From contig NZ_JAELXV010000005.1 in the NCBI RefSeq assembly GCF_016427535.1, positions 361,547 through 425,546 of the forward strand: a stretch of 64,000 bases of DNA, given 5' to 3'. This stretch comes from Hymenobacter sp. BT559 (lineage in GTDB: Bacteria > Bacteroidota > Bacteroidia > Cytophagales > Hymenobacteraceae). Both the position numbers and the translations under genes were made by a program. Below are positions 48,809 to 58,024 of the stretch, in pieces (within the stretch, counting starts at the first letter, position 1; each line of letters begins with the position of its first letter). The notes under the pieces are model-generated. The model was not told where the DNA came from. It saw only the letters and a list, made by a program, of their open reading frames with translations, and did not search any database.

Positions 48809-50590
48809 ATGGACCGCAACCAAGCAACTGGCCTTTTTCTAATTTCGGCCCTGCTCCTGGTTTACCTGTTTTTCTTCTCGCCTAAGGACAAGGCGGAGCA
48901 AAACAAGACCCAGGCCACTACTTCTACCGCTGCTAAAGCCGCGGCCCCTACCCCTGGCGTAGCGCCCGTGCCGCAGCTCGACTCGGCCGCCGGCCCAGTG
49001 CGCAGCATCGAGCTAAAAAACCCCGAGCTCACGCTGACCTTTTCGACGCAAGGTGGCCGCGTAGCCGCCGTGCGCCTGAACAACTACAAGACGTTCTTCG
49101 GTAAGCCGCTCGACCTGTTTGATGCCCAGAGCGCCCGCTACAACACTAAGTTTCGCACGGTTAACGGCCAAACGATTGATTTCGCGAGGTTGAATTTCTC
49201 GGCGGGTGCGCCTACAACCACGGCCGATGGCGGGCAGCAGCTAGCTTTCGCGGCGCCTGTGGGCGGTGGTACTATCACCCAGACTTACACCTTGCCCAAA
49301 ACGGGCTACGAGGTTAAGTACAACCTGAAGCTAAACGGTGTAGCCGTGGCCCAAGAGCCGCTGCAATGGAGCTTCGTGGATAATGTGCGCCAGACCGAGC
49401 AGGACCTGAAGCAGAATCGCAACCACACCACCATCAACCACTACCTGGCCAGCGACGACCCCGGCAGCCTAGCCGAAACCAGCGAGAAGCCCGAGGAAAT
49501 GAAAATCACGGCGCCTATTAAATGGGCGGCCGACAAGCACGACTTCTTCGTCGCCGGCTTTATTGCCGACTCGCAGCCCTTCGCTAGTGGGCAGTTCAAC
49601 GCCAATGTGAACTTGGCCGACTCCACGTTTATCAAAACGCTGAGCACCAATCTAGCCCTGCCGGTGGCCGACGTAACTGGCGCTGCGGGCGGCCAATACC
49701 GCTTCTTTTTTGGCCCCAACCAGTTCAATCTGCTCAAGAGCACGGCGCCCAGTTTCGACCGCAACGTGTTCCTAGGTTTTGGGCCGTTTCGTTGGGTCAA
49801 CCGGTTTCTCATCATCCCGACGTTCAATTTCCTGGAGCAGTACATCAGCAACTATGGTGTAATTATCCTGCTGTTGGTGGTACTCATCAAACTCGTAACG
49901 TGGCCCTTGACCTACAAAACCTACGAGAGCCAGGCCCGCATGAAAGTGCTAAAGCCCGAGCTCGACGAGATTAAGGCCAAGTACGGCGACGACCAGATGA
50001 AGAGCCAGCAGGAGACCATGAAGCTGTACACGCAGTTTGGCGTGTCGCCGCTCGCAGGCTGCGTGCCGACACTGCTCACGCTACCGATTCTGTTCGCCAT
50101 GTTCCAGTTCTTCCCCAACGCGATTGAGTTGCGCCAGCAACCTTTCCTATGGGCCCGCGACCTGAGCACCTACGACAACCCGATTCTGCTACCCTTCGCG
50201 CTGCCCTTCCTAGGTAGCCACATCAGCATTTTCACGGTCCTGATGACGATTTCGACGCTCTTCATGACCTACCAGAGCAACCAGATGAACACGGCCGCCA
50301 TGCAGGGCCCCATGAAGTTCTACAGCTACCTCATGCCGCTGGTGTTCTTCTTTGTGCTCAACAGCTTCGCCTCGGGCCTGACCTGGTACTACTTGGTGTC
50401 AAACCTCGTCACGCTGGGCCAGCAAGCCCTTACCCGCTCGTTTGTGAATGATGATAAGATTCGCGCCCAACTCGAAGCCAACAAGGTAAAGAACAAGGAC
50501 AAGAAGCCCGGTGGCTTCCAAGCCCGCTTGGCCGAGGCCATGAAAACCGCTCAAGAGCGCGAGGCGCAGTCCCGCAAAGGCAAGGCCTAG
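48809..50590 (+). CDS. yidC: Membrane protein insertase YidC
   Basis: This 593-residue protein inserts and folds inner-membrane proteins. One N-terminal membrane helix (residues 5-23) is followed by a large periplasmic beta-rich domain (about 60-345). The conserved YidC/Oxa1 core follows: YGVIILLLVVLIKLVTWPLTYKTYES, CVPTLLTLPILFAMFQFFPNAIELR, and further helices to about 545, including FFFVLNSFASGLTWYYLVSN. A basic tail (KNKDKKPGG) could contact ribosomes. The length is normal for Bacteroidota. Confidence 0.96.
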   Translation: MDRNQATGLFLISALLLVYLFFFSPKDKAEQNKTQATTSTAAKAAAPTPGVAPVPQLDSAAGPVRSIELKNPELTLTFSTQGGRVAAVRLNNYKTFFGKPLDLFDAQSARYNTKFRTVNGQTIDFARLNFSAGAPTTTADGGQQLAFAAPVGGGTITQTYTLPKTGYEVKYNLKLNGVAVAQEPLQWSFVDNVRQTEQDLKQNRNHTTINHYLASDDPGSLAETSEKPEEMKITAPIKWAADKHDFFVAGFIADSQPFASGQFNANVNLADSTFIKTLSTNLALPVADVTGAAGGQYRFFFGPNQFNLLKSTAPSFDRNVFLGFGPFRWVNRFLIIPTFNFLEQYISNYGVIILLLVVLIKLVTWPLTYKTYESQARMKVLKPELDEIKAKYGDDQMKSQQETMKLYTQFGVSPLAGCVPTLLTLPILFAMFQFFPNAIELRQQPFLWARDLSTYDNPILLPFALPFLGSHISIFTVLMTISTLFMTYQSNQMNTAAMQGPMKFYSYLMPLVFFFVLNSFASGLTWYYLVSNLVTLGQQALTRSFVNDDKIRAQLEANKVKNKDKKPGGFQARLAEAMKTAQEREAQSRKGKA

Positions 50591-50620
50591 GTCGCTTTTT
50601 AGCCTTCGTTTATAACAAAG

Positions 50621-50668
50621 CAGTCGGCCTGCGTGGGAGCTTCACCCGCGCAGGCCGACTGTCGTTTT
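50621..50668 (+). terminator. Intrinsic terminator after yidC
   Basis: CAGTCGGCCTGCG (50621-50633) pairs with CGCAGGCCGACTG (50649-50661) and is followed by TCGTTTT. It lies 30 bp past the yidC stop. Confidence 0.8.
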
Positions 50669-50684
50669 GGCCCGGTTTTCGAAT

Positions 50685-51224
50685 ATGACTCGTATCCTTT
50701 CTTCTTTTGCCATGCGTCATTTTGCTTATCTGCTAGTCTTCGCGGCGGGTCTATCTGCCTGTTCGCAGCACGCTACGCCGCAGCAGCCCACCTTCCAGAA
50801 GCCACGCACGGTTTCGACTATTCCCATCCACACGTTCCCCAACGATACGGCGCTGGTGTTTCAGCGTACGCCCTGCTACGGCACTTGCCCAGCTTACACA
50901 GCCACCATCTTCCGTAGCGGCAAGGTGAGCTACAACGGGGAGCGCTCGGTACCTGTGATGGGCCAACACACGCTCAGCCTCGACCAAGCCACCGTAGCCG
51001 CCATGCTAGACGAGGCACGCCGCATCAATTTCAATAGCTTAGAACATTGCTACCAGGCGCGCGTAACCGACCTGCCGGCCACCATCATCACCACCTACCT
51101 GCCGGGGCAAAAGCACTACCAAGTAATGGCTGAGCGCGGGGCCGCCCCTCAGCCGCTGCAGGGCTACATCGACTATCTAGGCGCAAAGCTCGACCCGCTA
51201 GCGGGGCTCAGCGCCCAGCATTAG
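50685..51224 (+). CDS. DUF6438-type lipoprotein, first of a tandem pair
   Basis: This protein has up to 179 residues (170 from the ATG at 50712). A lipoprotein signal ends LSACSQ (lipobox). The conserved domain starts LVFQRTPCYGTCPAYTATIFRSGKVSYNG, matching the R-x-x-C-x-G-x-CP-x-Y pattern I associate with DUF6438. It is followed by a short helical segment (DQATVAAMLDEARRINF) and LPATIITTYLPGQ. The two Cys residues could form a disulfide. The function is unknown. The neighbour at 51300 is a clear paralogue. Confidence 0.8.
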   Translation: MTRILSSFAMRHFAYLLVFAAGLSACSQHATPQQPTFQKPRTVSTIPIHTFPNDTALVFQRTPCYGTCPAYTATIFRSGKVSYNGERSVPVMGQHTLSLDQATVAAMLDEARRINFNSLEHCYQARVTDLPATIITTYLPGQKHYQVMAERGAAPQPLQGYIDYLGAKLDPLAGLSAQH

Positions 51225-51299
51225 CGCTCCTAGGTGCTGCTTTACTAGACAGATTCAGACCTGGGCATTCTCTGTCACTATCTCGCTAAATTGGCTTCT

Positions 51300-51785
51300 A
51301 TGAGATACTTTATCTGGCTACTCGTACTATCACTCAGCTTACCAGCCTGCGCCCAGCGCAAGCTTCCGCGCCAACCCAAGGCCTCTGCCAAACCAGCGCA
51401 GGTCACCGAGCCCGTGCTGGTGTTTCAGCGCACGCCTTGCTTCGGTACCTGCCCGGCTTATACGGCCACCATCTTTGCCGACGGGCGCGTGGAGTACGAC
51501 GGCCAACGATTCGTCACGCTCCTAGGTAAGCATACGCTACGCTTGCCTGTAGCCACGGTACAGGAAATGCTGGCCGAGGCCAAGCGCATCGACTTCAATA
51601 GCCTGCAAGAGCGCTACTCGCGCAATACTTCCGACCTGCCGGCTACCATTATAACGGTGCACCCGGTGGGCCAGCCCGCCAAAACTGTGTCGGCCGAAGA
51701 AGGCTATCCCGAAAAGCTGCAAGGCTATATCAACTATCTCAAGGCCAAGCTCGACCCGCTTGCCGACACGCGCCCAACGGAATAG
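51300..51785 (+). CDS. DUF6438-type lipoprotein, second of a tandem pair
   Basis: This is a 161-residue protein. The signal peptide ends SLPACAQ (lipobox). The domain begins VFQRTPCFGTCPAYTATIFADGRVEYDG and continues with LAEAKRIDFNSLQERY and LPATIITV, so about half of its residues match the previous protein. Both end in a YLxAKLDPLA segment. The pair probably arose by local duplication and sits at the envelope. The ATG at 51300 gives a normal signal peptide. Confidence 0.82.
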   Translation: MRYFIWLLVLSLSLPACAQRKLPRQPKASAKPAQVTEPVLVFQRTPCFGTCPAYTATIFADGRVEYDGQRFVTLLGKHTLRLPVATVQEMLAEAKRIDFNSLQERYSRNTSDLPATIITVHPVGQPAKTVSAEEGYPEKLQGYINYLKAKLDPLADTRPTE

Positions 51786-51802
51786 GTACCTAGGCGGCTC
51801 GC

Positions 51803-53494
51803 CTATAGCTTGCGCACCCGCTCTAGTAGCAGCTGGTTCATGGGGTTGGGCGTGAGGCCACGCACGTTGTTCTGCGTCAGGCGGATGACCTCGTCGTAAT
51901 AGAGACTGATAACCGGGCTTTCGGTTACAATGAGCCGGTCCATTTCCTGATACAGAGCGGTGCGGCGTGCCGCGTCCTGCTCGCGGCGCGCTTGGTTATA
52001 CAGCGCGTCGTAAGCGGCCGACTTAAAGTGAGTCTTATCGGGGCCGCCGGGGCTGAAGTTGGGGCTGTAGAACAACGAGAGGTAGTTCTCGGCATCGGGG
52101 TAGTCGCCCAGCCAGCTTTTGCTGAAAAAAGCCGCCCGGCCATTGTCTACCAATTCCTGCTGAGTTGCGGCCTGGTTGATGTCAATCTGAACCTGCACGC
52201 CCACATCGGCCCAGTTTTTCTGGAGGTATTCTGCCACGGCCTTGCGCTCGGCCACGGTGCTCAGGCGCAAGCGCAGTGGTCGGCCCTGCCCGTAGCCCGC
52301 CGACGCCAGCAATTGCCGCGCCCGCTGCGGCTGGTAGGTGTAGCCGGGTACCTTAGTAAGCGAAAACGACGGCAGCGCCGCCGGCACGAAGCCCGACGTA
52401 CCGGGCAAGCCCACGTGGTTGAGCACGTAGGCTGTCAGCTCGGGCTTGTTGAGAGCATAGTTGAGCGCTTGGCGCACGCGCCGGTCGCGCAGGGCACGGC
52501 CTTGGGCGGCTTGCTCGCCCGTGAGATTGGTCGAGTCGAGTTGAAACCCTAGGTACTCCGTATTGAGGTAAGGCGCCTTCTGCACAGTGAAGCGTCCCTT
52601 GAAGTCAGCTCGCACGGTGCCGTCGGTGTTCATCACCAAGTCGCGCGAGCCTTCGCGGATGCCGCTTAGGAAATCTAGCTTGCCTTGCAAGAAGGTCAGA
52701 AACTCCGTTTTGCGGTCGGCGATGAAGCTGATTTGTATGGCATCAAGGTAAGGTAGCGCGCGGCTCTGCGCATCGCGCCGCCAATAGCTGGGGTTGCGGT
52801 GCAATAGCAGCACATTGCCGGTGTCCCAGAGCTTAAACTGAAACGGCCCCGTGCCTACCGGATGCTCGCGGAAGTCCTTTCCGTATTTCTCCACCGCCTC
52901 GTGGGGCACCACAAAGGCATAGGGCATGGTCAGAATGCTCAGGAAGGGGATAAACGGCTCCTTCAAATGAATCCGCAGCGTAGAGTCATTAGCCGCCACA
53001 AAGCAAGTATCGCTGATGTTGCCTTTGCTGTCTTCCAGCACTTTGCCCCGAAATATCCAACCACCCGGCGAAGCCGTTTTAGCGTCAAGCAGGCGCTTGA
53101 AGCTGTACACAAAATCAGCAGCTTGTACACTTCTGCCCTTACCATCGGCAAACACTTCATTATCCTGAAAACGCACCCTAGGTCGCAGCCAGAACGTGTA
53201 CGTCTTGCCATCGGGCGAAATGCTGTACCGCCGCGCCAGCGCCGGCGCGGGCTGCAAGGTCGAGTCCAATTCCAGCAGCCCATTGTAGAGCTGCGACACG
53301 GCCCAGATGTTGGCTTGGTTGCGGGTGAAAGCCGGGTCGAGCGAGGTCAGCGCCTCGGGTTGGTTGTAGCGAAACACGCGCCGCTCGTCGGCGGCCGACA
53401 GCGGAGGCTGGCCACAGGCGGCCAGCAGCACTGCCCCTAGGGCCAGCTTTAACCAAACCAAACCACTGCGTAGGCGCAAATCGTGTAGAAACAT
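51803..53494 (-). CDS. Peptide ABC transporter substrate-binding lipoprotein (SBP family 5)
   Basis: This is a 563-residue solute-binding protein of the DppA/OppA type. The lipoprotein signal ends LLAACGQ. Seen are FRYNQPEALTSLDPAFTRNQANIWAVSQLYNGLLELD (family start), the WGPDGKTYTFWLRP-like SISPDGKTYTFWLRP segment, and GTGPFQFKLWDTGNVLLLHRNPSYW. It should capture peptides or similar ligands for an inner-membrane permease, but no permease or ATPase gene is adjacent. It is convergent with the DUF6438 pair. Confidence 0.92.
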   Translation of the reverse strand: MFLHDLRLRSGLVWLKLALGAVLLAACGQPPLSAADERRVFRYNQPEALTSLDPAFTRNQANIWAVSQLYNGLLELDSTLQPAPALARRYSISPDGKTYTFWLRPRVRFQDNEVFADGKGRSVQAADFVYSFKRLLDAKTASPGGWIFRGKVLEDSKGNISDTCFVAANDSTLRIHLKEPFIPFLSILTMPYAFVVPHEAVEKYGKDFREHPVGTGPFQFKLWDTGNVLLLHRNPSYWRRDAQSRALPYLDAIQISFIADRKTEFLTFLQGKLDFLSGIREGSRDLVMNTDGTVRADFKGRFTVQKAPYLNTEYLGFQLDSTNLTGEQAAQGRALRDRRVRQALNYALNKPELTAYVLNHVGLPGTSGFVPAALPSFSLTKVPGYTYQPQRARQLLASAGYGQGRPLRLRLSTVAERKAVAEYLQKNWADVGVQVQIDINQAATQQELVDNGRAAFFSKSWLGDYPDAENYLSLFYSPNFSPGGPDKTHFKSAAYDALYNQARREQDAARRTALYQEMDRLIVTESPVISLYYDEVIRLTQNNVRGLTPNPMNQLLLERVRKL

Positions 53495-53554
53495 CTATTT
53501 AGGGTGTCGGTTGCAAAGGTAGGCGCCGCGTTGGCCCGTTCATTTCTTCTCCTC

Positions 53555-54235
53555 ATGCAGCTTACTTATTTCGGTCACTCCTGCTTTCTGGCCACCATCG
53601 GCGGCACGCGCGTGCTGTTCGACCCCTTCATTCGCCCCAACCCGCTGGCTAAAGACGTCGATGTTGACGCCATTGAAGCCGACTTCATCCTGCTTTCGCA
53701 CGGCCACGGCGACCACATTGCCGATGCCGAGGAAATCGCCAAGCGCACGGGCGCTAAAATCGTGGCTATCGCCGAGATAGCTGGCTACTTCGGGGCCAAG
53801 GGTATCGACGGCATCGGCGCCAACCTAGGCGGCAAAGTAAAGCTACCCTTTGGCACGGTGCACTTCGTGACCGCCGCCCACAGCAGCTCGTTCCCCGATG
53901 GCTCCTATGCTGGCGTACCGGTAGGCTTTGTCATCAAAACCAATGAAGGCCAGACCTTTTACTACGCCGGCGACACCGGCCTGACGTATGACCTCAAGCT
54001 CATCAAAGACTGGTATCAGCTTGACTTTGCCCTGCTGCCCATCGGCGACCACTACACCATGGGCGTGACCGACGCGCTGGTAGCTGCCGACTGGGTGGGC
54101 GCCACTGAGCTCATTGGCATGCACTACGACACCTTCCCGCCGCTGGTCATCGACCACGCTGCCGCCCAGGCCGAGGCTAAAGCCGCTGGCAAAAACCTGC
54201 GCCTGCTCGCCATTGGCGAAACTATCAGCCTCTAA
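53555..54235 (+). CDS. Metal-dependent hydrolase, UPF0173/metallo-beta-lactamase fold
   Basis: This 226-residue protein has MQLTYFGHSCFLATIGGTRVLFDPFI at the N-terminus and the LSHGHGDHIADAEEIAKRTGAKIVAI metal motif (HxHxDH). Downstream are VTAAHSSSFPDG, YYAGDTGLTYDLKLI and HYDTFPPL, which supply the other ligands. The UPF0173 family is broadly conserved and its substrate is not established. The ATG at 53555 is used, because homology begins there. A strong terminator follows. Confidence 0.9.
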   Translation: MQLTYFGHSCFLATIGGTRVLFDPFIRPNPLAKDVDVDAIEADFILLSHGHGDHIADAEEIAKRTGAKIVAIAEIAGYFGAKGIDGIGANLGGKVKLPFGTVHFVTAAHSSSFPDGSYAGVPVGFVIKTNEGQTFYYAGDTGLTYDLKLIKDWYQLDFALLPIGDHYTMGVTDALVAADWVGATELIGMHYDTFPPLVIDHAAAQAEAKAAGKNLRLLAIGETISL

Positions 54236-54255
54236 TCCACCTTTCCTAGGTGCCT

Positions 54256-54301
54256 TTTGGATTCGCCAGTGCTCCCAAGGCTTGGCGAATCCATTTTTTT
54301 T
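54256..54301 (+). terminator. Intrinsic terminator before parA
   Basis: TGGATTCGCCA (54258-54268) pairs with TGGCGAATCCA (54283-54293) and is followed by a run of eight T. Confidence 0.9.
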
Positions 54302-54387
54302 AGCCTTATTTTGTAGGTTGAACTACGCCGGCCACACCGGCCGTATAAGCTACCGGGCAGTGCCCACTTCTGTTATTTTCGTTTGTT

Positions 54388-55197
54388 ATGGGTAAAATCA
54401 TCGCGGTAGCCAATCAAAAAGGCGGCGTTGGCAAGACTACTTCGGCCATCAACCTGGCCGCCTCGCTGGCGGCCCTCGACTACCGCACTCTGCTGGTCGA
54501 TGCCGACCCGCAAGCCAACGCCACTTCGGGCGTGGGCTTCGACCCCAAAGACATCGAAAACAGCGTGTACGAGTGCATGGTCGATGGCATCCCACCCAAG
54601 GATATCATCTTGCAAACCAATATTTTGCCGCACCTCGACCTCATGCCCTCGCACATCGACCTGGTGGGCGCCGAGGTAGAAATGATAAACCTGCCTAACC
54701 GCGAGGAGAAGATGAAGGCTGCCCTGCGCCCGCTGGCCGCCGAGTATGACTTTATCATCATCGACTGCTCGCCTTCACTGGGCCTTATCACCGTGAATGC
54801 TCTCACGGCCGCCAACTCGGTTATCATCCCGGTGCAGTGCGAGTACTTCGCCCTCGAAGGCCTAGGAAAGCTTCTGAATACCATCAAGATTATTCAGAGT
54901 CGCCTCAACACTGACCTTGAAATCGAAGGCATCCTGCTCACGATGTACGACGTGCGCCTGCGCCTCTCTAACCAAGTGGTGGAAGAAGTGCAGATGCACT
55001 TCCAGCAGCTTGTATTCGACACTATCATCCCGCGCAACGTGAAGCTCTCGGAGTCACCGAGCTTCGGCATCCCCGTCATCTTGCACGACGCTGAAAGCAA
55101 AGGCGCGGTAAGCTACCTCAACCTAGCCCGCGAGATAGTGGAGAAAAACAGTGTAGAAGCCAACCCGGAGGAAGAAGCGGCCGACGAGGTAGCATAG
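54388..55197 (+). CDS. parA: Chromosome partitioning ATPase ParA/Soj
   Basis: This 269-residue deviant Walker ATPase begins GKIIAVANQKGGVGKTTSAINLAASL, the signature KGGxGK[T/S] P-loop. The Walker A' and B motifs are in LLVDADPQANATSGVG and YDFIIIDCSPSLGLITVNALTAANS. It has no N-terminal HTH, as in chromosomal Soj proteins. With ParB it moves chromosome origins. ParB follows after a 301-bp gap containing a palindromic element. Confidence 0.95.
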   Translation: MGKIIAVANQKGGVGKTTSAINLAASLAALDYRTLLVDADPQANATSGVGFDPKDIENSVYECMVDGIPPKDIILQTNILPHLDLMPSHIDLVGAEVEMINLPNREEKMKAALRPLAAEYDFIIIDCSPSLGLITVNALTAANSVIIPVQCEYFALEGLGKLLNTIKIIQSRLNTDLEIEGILLTMYDVRLRLSNQVVEEVQMHFQQLVFDTIIPRNVKLSESPSFGIPVILHDAESKGAVSYLNLAREIVEKNSVEANPEEEAADEVA

Positions 55198-55292
55198 CTA
55201 GTAGCTCCTTTCGAAGTAGTTGGACGATGACTAAAACGGACCTACCATTACTTGCTCTAGGTTCGCCATATCGTTAATCAGATAGACCGAAG

Positions 55293-55385
55293 TGTGTCAT
55301 GCTGACGAAGGAAGCATCTCAGCCGGAGTGCAGGAGTACTAACCTGCAATACCATACGAGATGCTTGCTTCGTTAGCATGACACA
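55293..55385. repeat. Long palindromic intergenic element between parA and parB
   Basis: The arms are 28 nt with two mismatches: TGTGTCATGCTGACGAAG then GAAGCATCTC (55293-55320), complement at 55358-55385. An inner hairpin (GCAGG/CCTGC) lies in the loop, and outer AGACC/GGTCT bases can extend the stem. It separates the usually tight parA-parB pair. Confidence 0.85.
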
Positions 55386-55498
55386 TTACTTTTTCAGGTC
55401 TACTATTCCTATGCTGGGCACGCCTTGCCCTTCGCTCGCTAGGCCTTAATTTTGAGATTCAGCGGCCCCTTTACTTTTGGGCCACGCTGCTTGCTACT

Positions 55499-56476
55499 AT
55501 GTCTGCAGAGAAGAACGAAGATAAAATTCAGGCCGCCCTGGCTGCGAACCCTGCCGCCGCCGCTGCGGCCAAGCGCAAGATTGGTGGCCTAGGACGGGGG
55601 CTCAACGCGCTAATCGAAGGCAACTTCGATAAGCCCAGCGAGCGCGTGCTAGCCAGCCCCAGCCCAGTGAACGTGGTAGGGCTCATCCCGGTGAGCCAGA
55701 TTGAAACCAACCCTTACCAGCCGCGCACGCATTTCGACCAGGATGCGCTGCAAGAGCTGGCCGAAAGCATTCGCACCCAGGGCATCATTCAGCCCGTAAC
55801 AGTGCGCCAACTGGGCCCCAACCAGTACCAGCTCATTTCGGGCGAGCGGCGCCTGCAAGCCAGCAAGCTGGCCGACCTCGACAGCATTCCGGCCTACATC
55901 CGCAAGGCCGACGACCAGCAGATGCTGGAAATGGCGCTGATTGAGAACATTCAGCGCGAGAACCTCAATGCCATCGAAATTGCCCTCTCGTACCAGCGCC
56001 TGCTGAGCGAGTGCAACCTGCGCCAGGAGGACCTAGGCGAGCGCGTAGGCAAAAACCGCTCGACGGTGACTAACTACCTGCGCCTGCTGAAGCTGCCGCC
56101 CGATATTCAGATTGGCTTGCGCGATGCTGTCATTGGCATGGGCCACGCTCGGGCGCTCATCAGCATGGAAGACCCGCAGCAGCAAGTGGCGCTATACCGC
56201 CGCATTGTGGTGGAAGACCTGTCGGTACGCCGCGTGGAAGAACTCGTGCGCCAAGGCGCCAGCCAAGCCGCGGCCGAGCCCAAGTCGGGTCCGCGCGAGC
56301 AGCCGGCCTCCATTGTACCAGTGGCTGAGCTGCGCCGCACCGAGCGCCAGCTCACCGACCATTTTGGCTCGAAAGTGCAGCTGCGCCCGGGTGCGCAGGG
56401 CCGCGGCGAAATCAAGATTTCCTTCGATTCGGTGGAAGATATGCAGCGGATTTTGCACATTTTGCAGCCCGCCTAA
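55499..56476 (+). CDS. parB: Chromosome partitioning protein ParB/Spo0J
   Basis: This 325-residue protein has the ParB/Sulfiredoxin N-terminal domain (IPVSQIETNPYQPRTHFDQDALQELAESIRTQGIIQPV, the CTPase GERR motif in LISGERRLQAS), then the helix-turn-helix (LSYQRLLSECNLRQEDLGERVGKNRSTVTNYLRLLKL). The C-terminal dimer domain ends in SVEDMQRILHILQPA. It binds parS sites and loads condensin. The Ala-rich N-terminus is typical. DUF5683 begins 47 bp later. Confidence 0.95.
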   Translation: MSAEKNEDKIQAALAANPAAAAAAKRKIGGLGRGLNALIEGNFDKPSERVLASPSPVNVVGLIPVSQIETNPYQPRTHFDQDALQELAESIRTQGIIQPVTVRQLGPNQYQLISGERRLQASKLADLDSIPAYIRKADDQQMLEMALIENIQRENLNAIEIALSYQRLLSECNLRQEDLGERVGKNRSTVTNYLRLLKLPPDIQIGLRDAVIGMGHARALISMEDPQQQVALYRRIVVEDLSVRRVEELVRQGASQAAAEPKSGPREQPASIVPVAELRRTERQLTDHFGSKVQLRPGAQGRGEIKISFDSVEDMQRILHILQPA

Positions 56477-56522
56477 CGCGTTGAATACTACGGGCCGGCG
56501 GCTTAGCGTTGGCAGCATTTGT

Positions 56523-57233
56523 ATGCAACATCCTCCCCGCGCTGCTTCACTATTGGCTTGGCTTTTGGGCTTATTTCTGTGCCTAGGTACGGCTCGGCCG
56601 GCCTGGGCACAGCTACCCTCCACTGCCGTCGTCGACCCCGACCTCACGCGCCCCATAAACGATACAGCCCGCGTGGCGCCCAAGCTCACTAAGAAGCAAA
56701 AGCGCGAGCAGGCAGCCGCCGATTCGGCCAAGAAAACCGAGCGCCTATTCGGCCTGCGCGTAACCCGGCCTCAGAAAGCATTAATACTGGCAGGTATAGC
56801 CCCGGGAGCAGGCCAGATTTACAACAAGAAGTACTGGAAGGTACCGCTTGTGTATGGGCTACTTGGTACCCTGGGTACGGTGGAGTACTTTTTTCAAAGC
56901 CATTACTACGATTACAAACGCGCTAAAGATGAAATAGCTAGCGGTAGGCAAAAGTTAGGAAGCCCTGATTTTAAGTATGCCTATGTCGAAAATACTACCG
57001 ACCGCATTGAAAGCGGTATTATTTTCTATCGGCGCAACCGCGACTTATATATCCTACTGCTATTAGCGGGCCACGGCCTGCAAATGCTGGATGCCATAGT
57101 AGATGCCAACCTGCACGATTTCGACGTGGGCAAGGACCTGACGCTGCACTGGCAGCCAGCACTGCTACCTGTGCCAGGGCAGTTGGTGCCGGGGGTGGGT
57201 GCCACCGTAGCTTTGCGGGTGAAGCAGAAGTAA
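56523..57233 (+). CDS. DUF5683 family membrane protein
   Basis: This is a 236-residue protein. A signal peptide (to about residue 30, AWAQ) is followed by a charged linker (KLTKKQKREQAAADSAKKTERLFGLRVTRPQKA). The conserved ALILAGIAPGAGQIYNKKYWKVPLVYGLLGTLGTVEYFF segment has two hydrophobic helices, with further helices near 185-205. The family is known from Bacteroidota and is typically encoded between parB and dapB, as here. The function is unknown; an envelope role is likely. The open frame extends further upstream inside parB, but the ATG at 56523 fits. Confidence 0.88.
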   Translation: MQHPPRAASLLAWLLGLFLCLGTARPAWAQLPSTAVVDPDLTRPINDTARVAPKLTKKQKREQAAADSAKKTERLFGLRVTRPQKALILAGIAPGAGQIYNKKYWKVPLVYGLLGTLGTVEYFFQSHYYDYKRAKDEIASGRQKLGSPDFKYAYVENTTDRIESGIIFYRRNRDLYILLLLAGHGLQMLDAIVDANLHDFDVGKDLTLHWQPALLPVPGQLVPGVGATVALRVKQK

Positions 57234-57298
57234 TGATTAGTTGTTAATGATTGATAGCAAGTAATTAAACATTAATAACTAACACTTAATAATTACGA

Positions 57299-58021
57299 AT
57301 GAGAATTATCCTGATTGGCTACGGCAAGATGGGCCACACGCTGGCCGACCTAGCCCCCGCCCACGGCCACGAAGTAGTAGGCATCGTAGACCAGCACGCC
57401 TCCACGCAACGTATCGAAGACTTTACGCCCGCCACGGCCGACGTAGCCATTGAGTTCACGCACCCCGAGTCGGCTTTTGAGAATGTAAAAGCCTGCCTGC
57501 GCCAGGGCCTGCCGGTGGTGTGCGGCTCTACGGGCTGGTTGCATCATTTTGACGAGGCCAAGGCGTTGTGCCAAGAACTAGGTGGGTCGTTGTTCTACGC
57601 ATCTAACTTTAGCGTGGGTGTCAATCTGTTCTTTCACTTCAACGAATACATCGCAGCCAAGATGAACCAGTTTGCGGCTGGCTACGATGTGCAGATGACT
57701 GAGATTCACCACGTGCATAAGGTAGACCAGCCCAGTGGCACGGCCCTCACTGCCGCGCAGGGCATTCTAGCCAACTTTCCGGCCAAGACTACCTGGCGCA
57801 ATGCGCCCGCCCAGGCACCCGAAGAGCTAGCGGTGCTCAGCGAGCGCCGCGGCGAGGTGGTGGGCACCCACGAGGTGCGGTACGTATCGGCGGCCGACAC
57901 CATTGAGCTACGCCACGAAGCGCACTCGCGCGAAGGCTTTGCGGCTGGGGCACTGCTGGCAGCGGGTTGGCTGCCGGGCAAGCAGGGCGTGTTCGGAATG
58001 AACGACCTCCTAGGGCTGTAA
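57299..58021 (+). CDS. dapB: 4-hydroxy-tetrahydrodipicolinate reductase
   Basis: This 240-residue enzyme of the lysine/diaminopimelate pathway is needed for peptidoglycan. The N-terminal dinucleotide fold starts IILIGYGKMGHTLADLAP. The substrate/catalytic motif is EIHHVHKVDQPSGTALTAAQGI, with the His pair and the Lys, followed by the conserved VGTHEVRYVSAADTIELRHEAHSREGFAAGALLAAGWL. It is slightly shorter than the 270-residue enterobacterial form. An AT-rich stretch (57234-57298) with an imperfect inverted repeat precedes it. Confidence 0.95.
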   Translation: MRIILIGYGKMGHTLADLAPAHGHEVVGIVDQHASTQRIEDFTPATADVAIEFTHPESAFENVKACLRQGLPVVCGSTGWLHHFDEAKALCQELGGSLFYASNFSVGVNLFFHFNEYIAAKMNQFAAGYDVQMTEIHHVHKVDQPSGTALTAAQGILANFPAKTTWRNAPAQAPEELAVLSERRGEVVGTHEVRYVSAADTIELRHEAHSREGFAAGALLAAGWLPGKQGVFGMNDLLGL

Positions 58022-58024
58022 GAC

